Assembly: GCA_045543455.1 (NCBI GenBank)
Contig: JAZQMK010000014.1
Coordinates: 28,107 to 92,106 of the forward strand
Reading direction: 5' to 3'
Source of the DNA: SIG291 sp045543455
Lineage (GTDB): Bacteria; Bacillota; Clostridia; Lachnospirales; Lachnospiraceae
DNA: 64,000 bases
The notes under the pieces were generated by a model that had not been told where the DNA came from, made no database searches, and saw only the letters and a program-made list of their open reading frames with translations. Of this stretch, positions 15,367 through 22,967 are shown in pieces (the stretch's first letter is position 1; each line of letters opens with the position of its first letter). Both the position numbers and the translations under genes were made by a program.

Positions 15367-16341
15367 TTAACGACTTCTTCCACACGTCTTAACTAATTCT
15401 TTTAACTCACTTTCTGCTAGAACTGGTTTATTTGCAATAGAAAGTTGCTTTGATATAATATCAAACCTATAAACATTTTCTGTTAACTTATCACACTCTT
15501 TAAGTTCAGTATTCTGAACTTCTTTATGGATTCTTTCTATGTCTTTTACATCATCTACTGCAATATCTGGCATTAAAATTAGTTCATGTCTACTAGAACC
15601 CAATACATACATAGATTGCATATCAGGATAATCCTCTCTAATCTTTTCAAATGACTTTTCCATTACATTTGTTGATATAAGCGCCACTGCGCCATCAACA
15701 TTTGACTCACTATTAACTACGTACATAGGACATTTTTCCTTATTCGTATATAAAAGCTCGTCCATATAATCATCTGATAGTCCTTGTTCACTTAAAATTT
15801 CACGAAGAACATCCGTCATATTCTTACACACAAACATTTGCTTTTCTGTGTTCTTATGAGCCTGTTCCATAACTTCTTCTGCTGTCATTTGAAAATACTT
15901 GCACATCTCATTTTTTACAATAAAACTTGCATCATTACCTACTCTAAATCTTGCAATAATTGCTAAATCTTGCAATTTTTCATGAGGCACCGTTTTAAGT
16001 AGGTCCTTATTGGCTTCTGCATTAATTACCACACAATATAGATTTTTCTTTGCGGATTCAGCAGACAAATCTGGTACATTTGGAGCGTTTGCTCTAACAC
16101 TTTTTAAGTCTTCTACTTTTCTTTCAACTATATCTTCAATACTATATCCATCTAAAAATAGCTTGTACTCATCATCTACATATATCGTAGGTGATACTAT
16201 CTCATTAGGAAACTTAACATTAATTGCATCCTTGATTTCATTAACTTTATGTACTGACATTCTAATAATTGATACATTTTCTGCTGACATAATTTTCTCA
16301 ATTTGAGAAATATATTCCTCTACAAACTTATTATACTCCAT
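15367..16341 (-). CDS. DUF5688 family protein
   Basis: This 324-residue protein resembles DUF5688, a family common on integrative elements of Lachnospiraceae and other Clostridia, with no known biochemical role. The N-terminus is helical (YNKFVEEYISQIEKIM), and an internal stretch (NLYCVVINAEANKDLLKTVPHEKLQDLAIIAR) is typical of the group. No signal peptide or membrane segment is evident, so it is probably cytoplasmic. It follows the 128-residue protein by a single base pair and has an AAGGAGGG site. Context places it among mobilization genes, so an accessory role after entry into a new host is a guess. Confidence 0.72.
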   Translation of the reverse strand: MEYNKFVEEYISQIEKIMSAENVSIIRMSVHKVNEIKDAINVKFPNEIVSPTIYVDDEYKLFLDGYSIEDIVERKVEDLKSVRANAPNVPDLSAESAKKNLYCVVINAEANKDLLKTVPHEKLQDLAIIARFRVGNDASFIVKNEMCKYFQMTAEEVMEQAHKNTEKQMFVCKNMTDVLREILSEQGLSDDYMDELLYTNKEKCPMYVVNSESNVDGAVALISTNVMEKSFEKIREDYPDMQSMYVLGSSRHELILMPDIAVDDVKDIERIHKEVQNTELKECDKLTENVYRFDIISKQLSIANKPVLAESELKELVKTCGRSR

Positions 16342-16342
16342 A

Positions 16343-16729
16343 CTAATCCCTCCTTATTATGCCCATATTCATATATAGGTCTTTTTCGCTTTCTACTTCC
16401 ATAACTGCAAAAATGCCTAATCTTGGTGTATTTATCCATTCTTTAGCATTTTTAATTCGTCCGTTAGCATCAAATATCGGTTGTATTTCGTTAACTCTAA
16501 TATTTTCTACTTCTGGAACAATTTCACCACACAACTTATAAATCCTATCTTCATCTTCGGTCGTCATTTCATCAATTGGTTTTTCCGACAAAAATAAGAA
16601 CTGTGGCAATGTACCGTTTTTTTCCGCAACTACACCAGCAAAATTAGCTGATGATGTTACCGTCTTATCAATTGTGATGACATCATTTGGCAGCATCACT
16701 ATACCGTTTAATAATTTGATTTTTTTCAT
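16343..16729 (-). CDS. Unknown 128-residue protein between the coupling ATPase and DUF5688 genes
   Basis: I do not recognise this protein. It is 128 residues, soluble and acidic, with alternating beta-like and helical stretches (IVMLPNDVITIDKTVTSSANFAG near the N-terminus; RLGIFAVMEVES near the C-terminus). It has no Cys/His clusters or nucleotide-binding motif. A GGAGGG site precedes its ATG. It starts 5 bases after the coupling ATPase stop and ends 1 base before the DUF5688 start, so it is part of the mobilization operon. Its role is unknown. Confidence 0.65.
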   Translation of the reverse strand: MKKIKLLNGIVMLPNDVITIDKTVTSSANFAGVVAEKNGTLPQFLFLSEKPIDEMTTEDEDRIYKLCGEIVPEVENIRVNEIQPIFDANGRIKNAKEWINTPRLGIFAVMEVESEKDLYMNMGIIRRD

Positions 16730-16734
16730 AATTA

Positions 16735-18309
16735 TTATCCCTCCTCAATTTGTTGAATTGTTTTGTTATGCTTAATAATACTTTCTGCCCTTAATTTAAA
16801 AAACTTGTCCCTATACCATGGTACTTTTTTTACTCTACAGTATCCATAAGGTGTTATTAATATTGCTTCGCCTGTATTTTTTAGTGTCATTAAATCTGAT
16901 GGTTCTACAATATCTTTTTCATCAAAAGACACTGATATTTTTGCATCTTTTCCCGTTCCGTTCCACGTCTGCTTGCGGACCTTATACTTCCCACACCATG
17001 AACACACAGATTTTTGTGTTTTTATAGATGTTGCAGAAAGCACTATTATATATGGGCAGTTACTAATTAGGTCTGCTACCTCGTTTTCAGTAAAGGCGGA
17101 CATTAGTGCTTCCGTTGACTGTGTGATTAAAAATAGGCATACTTTTCTACTTCGTAACGTTCTTGCAGCGTCCAAAAGTCTATCGAGTTTCCCTGCACTT
17201 AATATTCTTGGCAACTCATCAATACACATAATTATTGGTTCTGAGTACTCAGGTCTTTTTTCAAGTTCTGCTAACGTTTGGTTTATGATAAGTTGCAAAA
17301 CATCATAGTATGCTGACAGTTTTTCTTCTTTTATAGAAAGATATATGCTACATCCTTCTTCAAGCTTATGCGGATTTAGCTTACAGCCATTATCTTTAAA
17401 TGCATATCGAATATCTTGGTCATTTGCAAATACGATGATATGATTATTCATCTCGGCGACTATTCCGCCTAGTGTTTCATCCTCCATATTTGAAAATTGG
17501 ACTATATATCTGTATTCAACTGAATTTGGATTTGCCTTGTCCATTACACCCTCAATAGATTCTTTAACCGGCTTCTTTAAAATTTCATCAACTATACTCA
17601 CAAAATCTACAAAACCATTTTTGTAATTGAAAATCAACAAGCCAATTAATAAATTTCTTGCTGACGTCTTCCAAAATGGGTCTTTTAAATCAGCAGGTAG
17701 CGAGATTAGTGAATATGCTATATTTTGCATTACCTCCAAAATATCTTGTGTTGTGCTATCTTTATTTAAGGCATAAAAAGGATTATAACCATATGTATTT
17801 CTGTTCGCTGGATTAAATACAAGTGTATTTTCATCACCATATTTCGCTGTTTTAAAACTCAATTCCCCTTTTATGTCGACCGCAAATTTCCTTACTGTTG
17901 GATTTGCTAGTAGTGATGGAATTACATTGCACGAACTCTTTCCTGAACCACTCCCTCCAATTAAAAAAATGTGACCATCTTCTTTTAGGTCTTTGCAAAC
18001 ATATCTGTTGGTTTGTTTATCTTTCCCAAAAACAATACCTGTTGGCACTTTGTATAACAGTCCTTCTTCAATTTTAGGATACATCGCTTTCTTTTTGCCT
18101 AAAAATGCATTTTCTTCTCTTGGTTTTCCCACTTTCTCGACCCAATAAATAAACATCGGCACAAATGATACGATTACAACTAAAAACCATGTATCTTTTG
18201 TCCAATATAGTTTCGGGTTGTAATCATTTACAAATTTAATGATTACCAACATAATTAATGGTTGTGACCATAGTCCAGTTTGTATAAATTTACCCAATAT
18301 CTTTTTCAT
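16735..18309 (-). CDS. VirD4/TraG-type coupling ATPase (T4CP)
   Basis: About 524 residues with the ATG at 18309 behind GGAGGTGA. A longer frame from a TTG at 18402 lacks a ribosome binding site. Two N-terminal membrane helices (near residues 15-32 and 40-60) anchor the protein. Walker A GGSGSGKSS lies near residue 118 and Walker B IIMCIDELPRIL near residue 312, followed by a TraG-like C-terminal region (LFLITQSTEALMSAF, ATSIKTQKSVCSWCGKYKVRK). These ATPases dock the relaxosome at the transfer channel and pump DNA. It is the first gene of the mobilization operon. Having its own coupling protein means the element needs only the channel from a helper, if none is encoded to the left. Confidence 0.92.
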   Translation of the reverse strand: MKKILGKFIQTGLWSQPLIMLVIIKFVNDYNPKLYWTKDTWFLVVIVSFVPMFIYWVEKVGKPREENAFLGKKKAMYPKIEEGLLYKVPTGIVFGKDKQTNRYVCKDLKEDGHIFLIGGSGSGKSSCNVIPSLLANPTVRKFAVDIKGELSFKTAKYGDENTLVFNPANRNTYGYNPFYALNKDSTTQDILEVMQNIAYSLISLPADLKDPFWKTSARNLLIGLLIFNYKNGFVDFVSIVDEILKKPVKESIEGVMDKANPNSVEYRYIVQFSNMEDETLGGIVAEMNNHIIVFANDQDIRYAFKDNGCKLNPHKLEEGCSIYLSIKEEKLSAYYDVLQLIINQTLAELEKRPEYSEPIIMCIDELPRILSAGKLDRLLDAARTLRSRKVCLFLITQSTEALMSAFTENEVADLISNCPYIIVLSATSIKTQKSVCSWCGKYKVRKQTWNGTGKDAKISVSFDEKDIVEPSDLMTLKNTGEAILITPYGYCRVKKVPWYRDKFFKLRAESIIKHNKTIQQIEEG

Positions 18310-18352
18310 ACTCTCACCTCCATTCTGGCTTCTAATATAATTATCTGCCATT

Positions 18353-18362
18353 TTTCGCGAAA
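18353..18362. promoter_or_regulatory. Small palindrome, possible operator ahead of the coupling ATPase gene
   Basis: TTTCGCGAAA is a perfect 10-bp palindrome in the gap between the divergent coupling ATPase and HTH regulator genes. It lies beside a weak minus-strand promoter (TTTACT, 16 bases, GATAAT). Binding by the regulator encoded at 18453 is a guess. Confidence 0.35.
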
Positions 18363-18388
18363 GTAAACGGATATTTTGATGATTTATA

Positions 18389-18417
18389 TTGATTTTTTTC
18401 AAAAAATGTTGTATATT
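18389..18417 (+). promoter_or_regulatory. Promoter of the double-HTH regulator gene
   Basis: TTGATT (18389-18394) and TATATT (18412-18417) are spaced by 17 bases, about 30 bases upstream of the start at 18453. Confidence 0.5.
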
Positions 18418-18452
18418 TAATTCGTCAACTTAAAAAGGGAGCTATTTTTATT

Positions 18453-19853
18453 ATGAATACATTGGAAAAACAATTAAAGGAAGTCCAAAGTAGGACAACT
18501 GAATATTTTGAATTTATCTTTAACAAAGAAATAACTTTGGGTAGCAGATTAAAAAAGTGGAGAGAACTAAATAAAATATCAAAGACTGATATGGCAGAAG
18601 CACTTTACAATTATCGTTGTTATTTATGCCTTGAAGATGATGATAATAAAAGCTTATCAAAAGAGAAACGAATTTCATCACTTATAAAAACATATTCTCA
18701 ATGGGAAACAAAAGAAACTGATTCATTCTTTGCTAGTACACCTTTTTCTTTAGAAAATTTGTTTATTTTAAAACACTTGCTACATTGTGATTACGAATTT
18801 TTATTTGGCGAAATTGATACTCTTCATAAACATACTAAGGCTTTAACTAAATTAACAGGTTTAACTATTGCTTCCATTGAAAAATTGCTCAGCTACTTTC
18901 AAATTGCAAAAAGTAATAATACTATGTTTATTTCTACAAACTATTCACGTGAGCTTATTAACACTTTAGACCTTTTAATTTCAGATGATGACTTTATGAC
19001 ATATCTTAGTTATTACATAACAGAATATAAATCTGAAGATGTTTCTCCTATAACTATAACTAAACCTGTAGCAGGTATTGCATCTGAAGATGCCTATATG
19101 GATGGAAACGAAGAATTTCTTAATACAGAAACAGTAAATCTTATTTACAAGCTTACTATTTCAAACAAACTCTGTCAGTTACGTGACCAATCATATGTAA
19201 AAAATTGTGTGTTTGAAAAATCATCTATTCCTTATGTTGGAGATTTTTTTATCGCAGATCCAACTGACACATTGGGAGAGCGATTAAAAAAATGGAGAAA
19301 ATTAAATAACTACACCCAACAAGACGTATGCGACTTAATTCTGTTATATTACATGAAACATAATTTACGTCCAACACCTTCAAATGATAAAGAAAAAGCA
19401 ACATTAAAAGCAACTATTTTAAGAAACTACCAAAATTGGGAATCAAAACGTGATGCTTCTAAGGATACTCGTTTATCAATGCATGATATCCAAATGCTTA
19501 AAGAAATAATGAATTGTGATTATGAGTTTTTGTTTGGTGAAATCAATTCTCTAAAAGTTCCTGAATTAACAATATATAATAAACTTGGATTAAGTGAAGA
19601 AACTGTGGAAAAATTAGAAAATTATTCTAATGAATGGATACAAGAGCAAATACAACAAAGTAGAGACATTCTTACTACGATTAATTTATTACTAACAGAT
19701 AATGATTTATTAACTTCTCTAGCTTACTTTTTCTCTGATTTACCTTATATAGTAAATACAGATTCAAAAATACTCCTTGATGAAAAGGAATGTAAAAATA
19801 TTTTTCTTCCTGCTATATGTGAGTGTTTTAATAAATTGCATAAACAGATTTAA
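18453..19853 (+). CDS. Regulator-like protein built from two tandem XRE-like HTH modules
   Basis: This 466-residue protein contains an internal duplication. Module 1 (about residues 28-190) has TLGSRLKKWRELNKISKTDMAEAL, a middle stretch ending LHCDYEFLFGEIDTLHK, and a helical tail. Module 2 (about 272-430) repeats this with TLGERLKKWRKLNNYTQQDVCDLI and MNCDYEFLFGEINSLK. The start of each resembles an XRE helix-turn-helix. A single chain could thus bind two half-sites like a pseudo-dimer. It is transcribed away from the coupling ATPase operon across about 140 bases, as expected of its repressor or activator. I do not recognise a named family for the whole protein. Confidence 0.75.
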   Translation: MNTLEKQLKEVQSRTTEYFEFIFNKEITLGSRLKKWRELNKISKTDMAEALYNYRCYLCLEDDDNKSLSKEKRISSLIKTYSQWETKETDSFFASTPFSLENLFILKHLLHCDYEFLFGEIDTLHKHTKALTKLTGLTIASIEKLLSYFQIAKSNNTMFISTNYSRELINTLDLLISDDDFMTYLSYYITEYKSEDVSPITITKPVAGIASEDAYMDGNEEFLNTETVNLIYKLTISNKLCQLRDQSYVKNCVFEKSSIPYVGDFFIADPTDTLGERLKKWRKLNNYTQQDVCDLILLYYMKHNLRPTPSNDKEKATLKATILRNYQNWESKRDASKDTRLSMHDIQMLKEIMNCDYEFLFGEINSLKVPELTIYNKLGLSEETVEKLENYSNEWIQEQIQQSRDILTTINLLLTDNDLLTSLAYFFSDLPYIVNTDSKILLDEKECKNIFLPAICECFNKLHKQI

Positions 19854-19857
19854 AAAT

Positions 19858-19898
19858 AACCTACGGCCATTTACTTTTATGTGAATGACTGTAGGTTT
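19858..19898. terminator. Imperfect hairpin between the double-HTH gene and the Rho-like gene
   Basis: AACCTACGGCCATTTAC pairs with GTGAATGACTGTAGGTTT except for one C-A mismatch and two G-T pairs. It lies between convergent genes at 19853 and 19897 and probably terminates both. This gap is also the likeliest right limit of the mobile-element genes. Confidence 0.6.
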
Positions 19899-20727
19899 AA
19901 ATATACTCTAATATTTCAGTAATTCTTTTTTTACTTCTTCTTATCTCTTGCGCTTTCTTCTGTTCATTTTGTGAAAGTAATAAATCATCTCTTCGTGTGC
20001 TTGATTTTTCAATATTAATTGCAGGAAAGGTTCTCTGTTCTGCAAGCTTTCTATCAAGCACAAGTTCCATATTCCCTGTTCCTTTAAATTCCTCGTAAAT
20101 CATATCATCCATTTTACTTCCAGTTTCTATTAATGCTGTTGCTATTATAGTTAAACTACCACCTTCTATAGTATTTCGCGCAGCTCCAAAAATCTTTTTT
20201 ACTGGCAACAATGCCAATGGGTCCATGCCTCCTGAAAGTGTTTTCCCACTAGGTGACGTCACAATGTTATATGCTCTTGCAAGTCTTGTAATACTGTCTA
20301 ATAATATTACAACATCTTTACCCAATACCACTTTTCTTTTTGCATACTCTATTGTTAGCTCTACATATCTAGTATGATTTTGAGGTCGTTTATCAAATGT
20401 AGATGCCAAAACTTTTAAACGATTGGTAAAATCCATAAAACTTTCTTTAATGTCAGTTACCTCTTCAGGTCGTTCATCAATCAACAAAATAATAATTAAT
20501 ATATTAGGATTATTACATAGTATTGACTGCGCCATATCTTTTAATAGTGTTGTTTTTCCTACTTTAGGAGGAGCTACAATAAGTCCTCTTTGTCCTTTTC
20601 CTATTGGAGAAATAATATCTATTAATTTCATTGTCTTTGAACTATTAAGATATATTCTCTCATTAGGAAATATTGGTGTAAGGTCTTCAAACTGCTTCCT
20701 ATTACTATATCTCTCTATAATTAACAC
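19897..20727 (-). CDS. Rho-like ATPase lacking the N-terminal RNA-binding domain
   Basis: This 276-residue protein matches only the C-terminal motor domain of transcription terminator Rho (about 420 residues or more in full). Similarity starts at the linker motif QFEDLTPIFPNERI (residue 12), just after the normal primary RNA-binding domain. Walker A (PPKVGKTT, 53-60), LLIDERPEEV, Walker B (VVILLDSITRLARAYN), the ring-loop SGGMDP and the C-terminal GTGNMELVLDR are all intact, so the ATPase could fold. The start is GTG directly after AAGGAAG. No N-terminal domain is encoded in the 190 bases upstream, so this is no simple frameshift. It may be a specialised paralogue or a relic; its link to the Tad genes upstream is unclear. 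Confidence 0.8.
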   Translation of the reverse strand: MLIIERYSNRKQFEDLTPIFPNERIYLNSSKTMKLIDIISPIGKGQRGLIVAPPKVGKTTLLKDMAQSILCNNPNILIIILLIDERPEEVTDIKESFMDFTNRLKVLASTFDKRPQNHTRYVELTIEYAKRKVVLGKDVVILLDSITRLARAYNIVTSPSGKTLSGGMDPLALLPVKKIFGAARNTIEGGSLTIIATALIETGSKMDDMIYEEFKGTGNMELVLDRKLAEQRTFPAINIEKSSTRRDDLLLSQNEQKKAQEIRRSKKRITEILEYI

Positions 20728-20759
20728 CTTCCTTATAACATAAAATACATATACTTATA

Positions 20760-20777
20760 TAACTGTATATACTGTTA
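20760..20777. promoter_or_regulatory. Near-palindrome upstream of the Rho-like gene
   Basis: TAACTGTATATACTGTTA is palindromic except for one mismatched pair. It sits in AT-rich DNA about 35 bases upstream of the Rho-like start and overlaps possible minus-strand promoter boxes. It could be an operator; evidence is weak. Confidence 0.3.
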
Positions 20778-20826
20778 TAATTTACTACTTTTCTTTATCA
20801 TAAAATACACTAAATACAGTACTATA

Positions 20827-20907
20827 TTATATAAAGATTACAACCAAAATCAATATTATCTCCACAACACCAATGGCTTTTACCTTCATTTTCATTAATT
20901 TTTTCAT
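20827..20907 (-). pseudogene. 26-residue Flp-type pilin remnant
   Basis: A frame of 26 codons with an excellent AGGAGG site starts 10 bases after the TadC-like gene. It encodes MKKLMKMKVKAIGVVEIILILVVIFI, shown here only to describe its layout: a basic leader, then Gly followed by VVEIILILVVIFI. The Gly-x-x-x-Glu spacing and hydrophobic run match the cleavage site and start of Flp1-type IVb pilins, which normally continue for about 25-35 further residues. A TAA stops the frame within the hydrophobic segment. It is probably a truncated pilin gene. A very short membrane peptide remains possible, and the position fits the pilin of the Tad locus. Confidence 0.6.
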
Positions 20908-20917
20908 ATTTAACCTC

Positions 20918-22249
20918 CTAAAATTCAATCATACTAAGTGCCGGAACCATAATTATTACTAATACTACTAAAAGCATTAAAACAATTGGTAATAAGAGTT
21001 TAGTTCCTGCCTCTTCGCCCAGCTTCTTTGCCAGATTTTTTCTATCCTCAAATGCATTTTCAACTTCTCTTTTTAAAGACTCCTTCAAGTCATTTGTACC
21101 TTTTTTTATATTTTGTTCCAGGAGCATCCCTAATTTTACATACTCGTGTAACTTACAACGTTTACCATACTCTGCATAGGCTATTCCTTCAGCCACTCCT
21201 GCCTGTAGATGATTATAGGTTACTATCATTTCTTCATAAGCAGGCTTTTTCTTTACCCTGTTTTGTTTGTAATCCATTATTATTTTCTCCCAGGCCATTC
21301 TAGTAGTCATACCTGCACCAATTAGCAGAGTCAGCTTTGAAACAATCTCCGGATAATCAAGTCTTAGACTAGTAACCCTTTCTTTGCTCAATTTACTTAT
21401 CTTTGATTCAAAGGATAAATATACAATAATAAGAATAATTACACTTAATATAATAATACTTACCGTATCGTCATCCTTTTTTTCATAATAGGTCAGTGCC
21501 AGTCCATTTACGGATTCAGGTAAATTCACTTCCTTTTGTGTAATATTTGATGAGTCCGCATTAATAAGCAACAGATTTAACTCATTTAAAATATTTTCTT
21601 TTTCTGTATATACAGGGGGAATTACTTTTACATCAATAGAATAATCAATGTAATATTTTTCGTAGCTTAGAGTTGCTACAAGACATACATACTCTCCATC
21701 ATTTTCAACTAGTTCACTATTAACCTTACCATTACCTGATATTAGTGAGTAATCAGAAATATTCCATTTTACTTTTACAGCTCCATTTTCCATAGAATTA
21801 ACAAGATTTAAATCTGAATTAACCTCTAAAAGACTTTTATTTTTCCCTAAAATTACAAGCTTTAATTCTTCAAAAAGCTGGTCGAAATGTTCAAAAATCT
21901 GTTCCTCGCTCATCACCTGATTGCTGATATTTACACTTATAGTTTCGTCAAAGTTTTCACCACTTACATTAACCTGGTACTCCTTATCTCCACCAAAGTA
22001 ATCATTTCTACTAAGCTTAGTTATTATTTTTTTGCCCCTATCTGCTGTCAAAAATGTTACACCTACAACAATAACTAATATAATAGCTACTAACAAAATA
22101 GTTGAATACTTTTTTAAAATATATTCCTGTAGCTTCTTTTCATCCTTTATTCCAATGGATTCCAGCTTTTTTCTCTCCATATTTTTTATAAACGAAGCTT
22201 TCAAAAATATTTTTGCAGGTCCATATAAAAACTTTACGCCATTTTTCAC
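20918..22249 (-). CDS. tadC-like: TadC-like pilus inner-membrane platform protein with a large extra N-terminal domain
   Basis: About 443 residues from a GTG at 22249, which follows AGGGGGG and lies just after the TadB stop; a longer frame overlaps TadB. The last 170 residues form a T2SSF domain (RLDYPEIVSKLTLLIGAGMTTRMAWEKI, then GTNDLKESLKREVENAFEDRKNLAKKLGEEAGTKLLLP) ending in a membrane helix. A transmembrane helix near residue 50 is followed by about 200 residues without membrane segments (with repeated bulky beta stretches), then another helix near residue 275. Typical TadC proteins lack such an insert, which probably faces outward. It should form the assembly platform with TadB under the CpaF ATPase. 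Confidence 0.75.
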   Translation of the reverse strand: MKNGVKFLYGPAKIFLKASFIKNMERKKLESIGIKDEKKLQEYILKKYSTILLVAIILVIVVGVTFLTADRGKKIITKLSRNDYFGGDKEYQVNVSGENFDETISVNISNQVMSEEQIFEHFDQLFEELKLVILGKNKSLLEVNSDLNLVNSMENGAVKVKWNISDYSLISGNGKVNSELVENDGEYVCLVATLSYEKYYIDYSIDVKVIPPVYTEKENILNELNLLLINADSSNITQKEVNLPESVNGLALTYYEKKDDDTVSIIILSVIILIIVYLSFESKISKLSKERVTSLRLDYPEIVSKLTLLIGAGMTTRMAWEKIIMDYKQNRVKKKPAYEEMIVTYNHLQAGVAEGIAYAEYGKRCKLHEYVKLGMLLEQNIKKGTNDLKESLKREVENAFEDRKNLAKKLGEEAGTKLLLPIVLMLLVVLVIIMVPALSMIEF

Positions 22250-22259
22250 ACAATCCCCC

Positions 22260-22967
22260 CTATACATCAATTCTTACAATCTTTCTTCCCCAGAAATATC
22301 CCACAGCATATATCAAAAGACATATACTCATAACCACTATGCCCATAAGATTACCATACATTTTTTCAAACATTTGTGGATTCCCCATTTTCATATATAC
22401 AATAATTCCCATAGGCACTAGGCTCATTATGGTATGCTCATATTTTTTTGCTGCTACCAATACGGATATTTCCTTTTTTGTTTCAATCTTTTCAGATATA
22501 ATCCCTGCCGTATTTCGTATAATCTCAATCATGTCTCCGCCACTTCTTTTTGCATATTTAAATATCTCTGCAAATATAATAATATCTTCGTTATTGCTTC
22601 TCATCGCAAAATCCATAAGCGCAGTTTCCACATTTATGTTCATATTTATTTTATTAATAATATTACGAAATTCCTTAACAATTCCGGACTTTTCGCCATA
22701 TAGCAGTTTCAAGTCTACCGTTGCTTCCCTAAATGAATTTTCGATGGAATATCCAACATTTAAAGAAGCCACTACAGCAAGCATTCCTTCCTTAAATTCC
22801 TGTGCTAAAAGTTCATCTTCTTTTCGCTTCCTTTCCTTTTTACAAAGTTTCAAATAAGGTATTAACAAGGGTAAAAATAATACTGCCACTAAAACATTTC
22901 CATAAAATAAATATCCAATACACATAAGCAATAAAATGCCTATTATTAAATCTTTTAGAACCTTCAT
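22260..22967 (-). CDS. tadB-like: TadB-like pilus assembly platform protein
   Basis: This 235-residue membrane protein has an N-terminal pair of hydrophobic segments (residues 8-40), a cytoplasmic T2SSF domain (FKEGMLAVVASLNVGYSIENSFREA, later MRSNNEDIIIFAEIFKYAKRSGGDMIEIIRNTAGII) and two C-terminal membrane helices. It is slightly shorter than common TadB proteins. Its start overlaps the CpaF stop by 4 bases, and the TadC-like gene follows, so the three are translated together. It should form the inner-membrane platform that extrudes Flp pilins. Confidence 0.85.
   Translation of the reverse strand: MKVLKDLIIGILLLMCIGYLFYGNVLVAVLFLPLLIPYLKLCKKERKRKEDELLAQEFKEGMLAVVASLNVGYSIENSFREATVDLKLLYGEKSGIVKEFRNIINKINMNINVETALMDFAMRSNNEDIIIFAEIFKYAKRSGGDMIEIIRNTAGIISEKIETKKEISVLVAAKKYEHTIMSLVPMGIIVYMKMGNPQMFEKMYGNLMGIVVMSICLLIYAVGYFWGRKIVRIDV

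Noticed and set aside
16735..18402. Longer coupling ATPase starting at TTG 18402
   Set aside because: No ribosome binding site there, while GGAGGTGA precedes the ATG at 18309; the extra 31 residues are unlike the family.
1..20000. Prophage
   Set aside because: No terminase, portal, capsid or tail genes; relaxase, coupling ATPase and oriT show a conjugative or mobilizable element.
19897..20917. Full-length rho broken by a frameshift
   Set aside because: The upstream 190 bases show no trace of an RNA-binding domain in any minus-strand frame and instead hold the pilin remnant.
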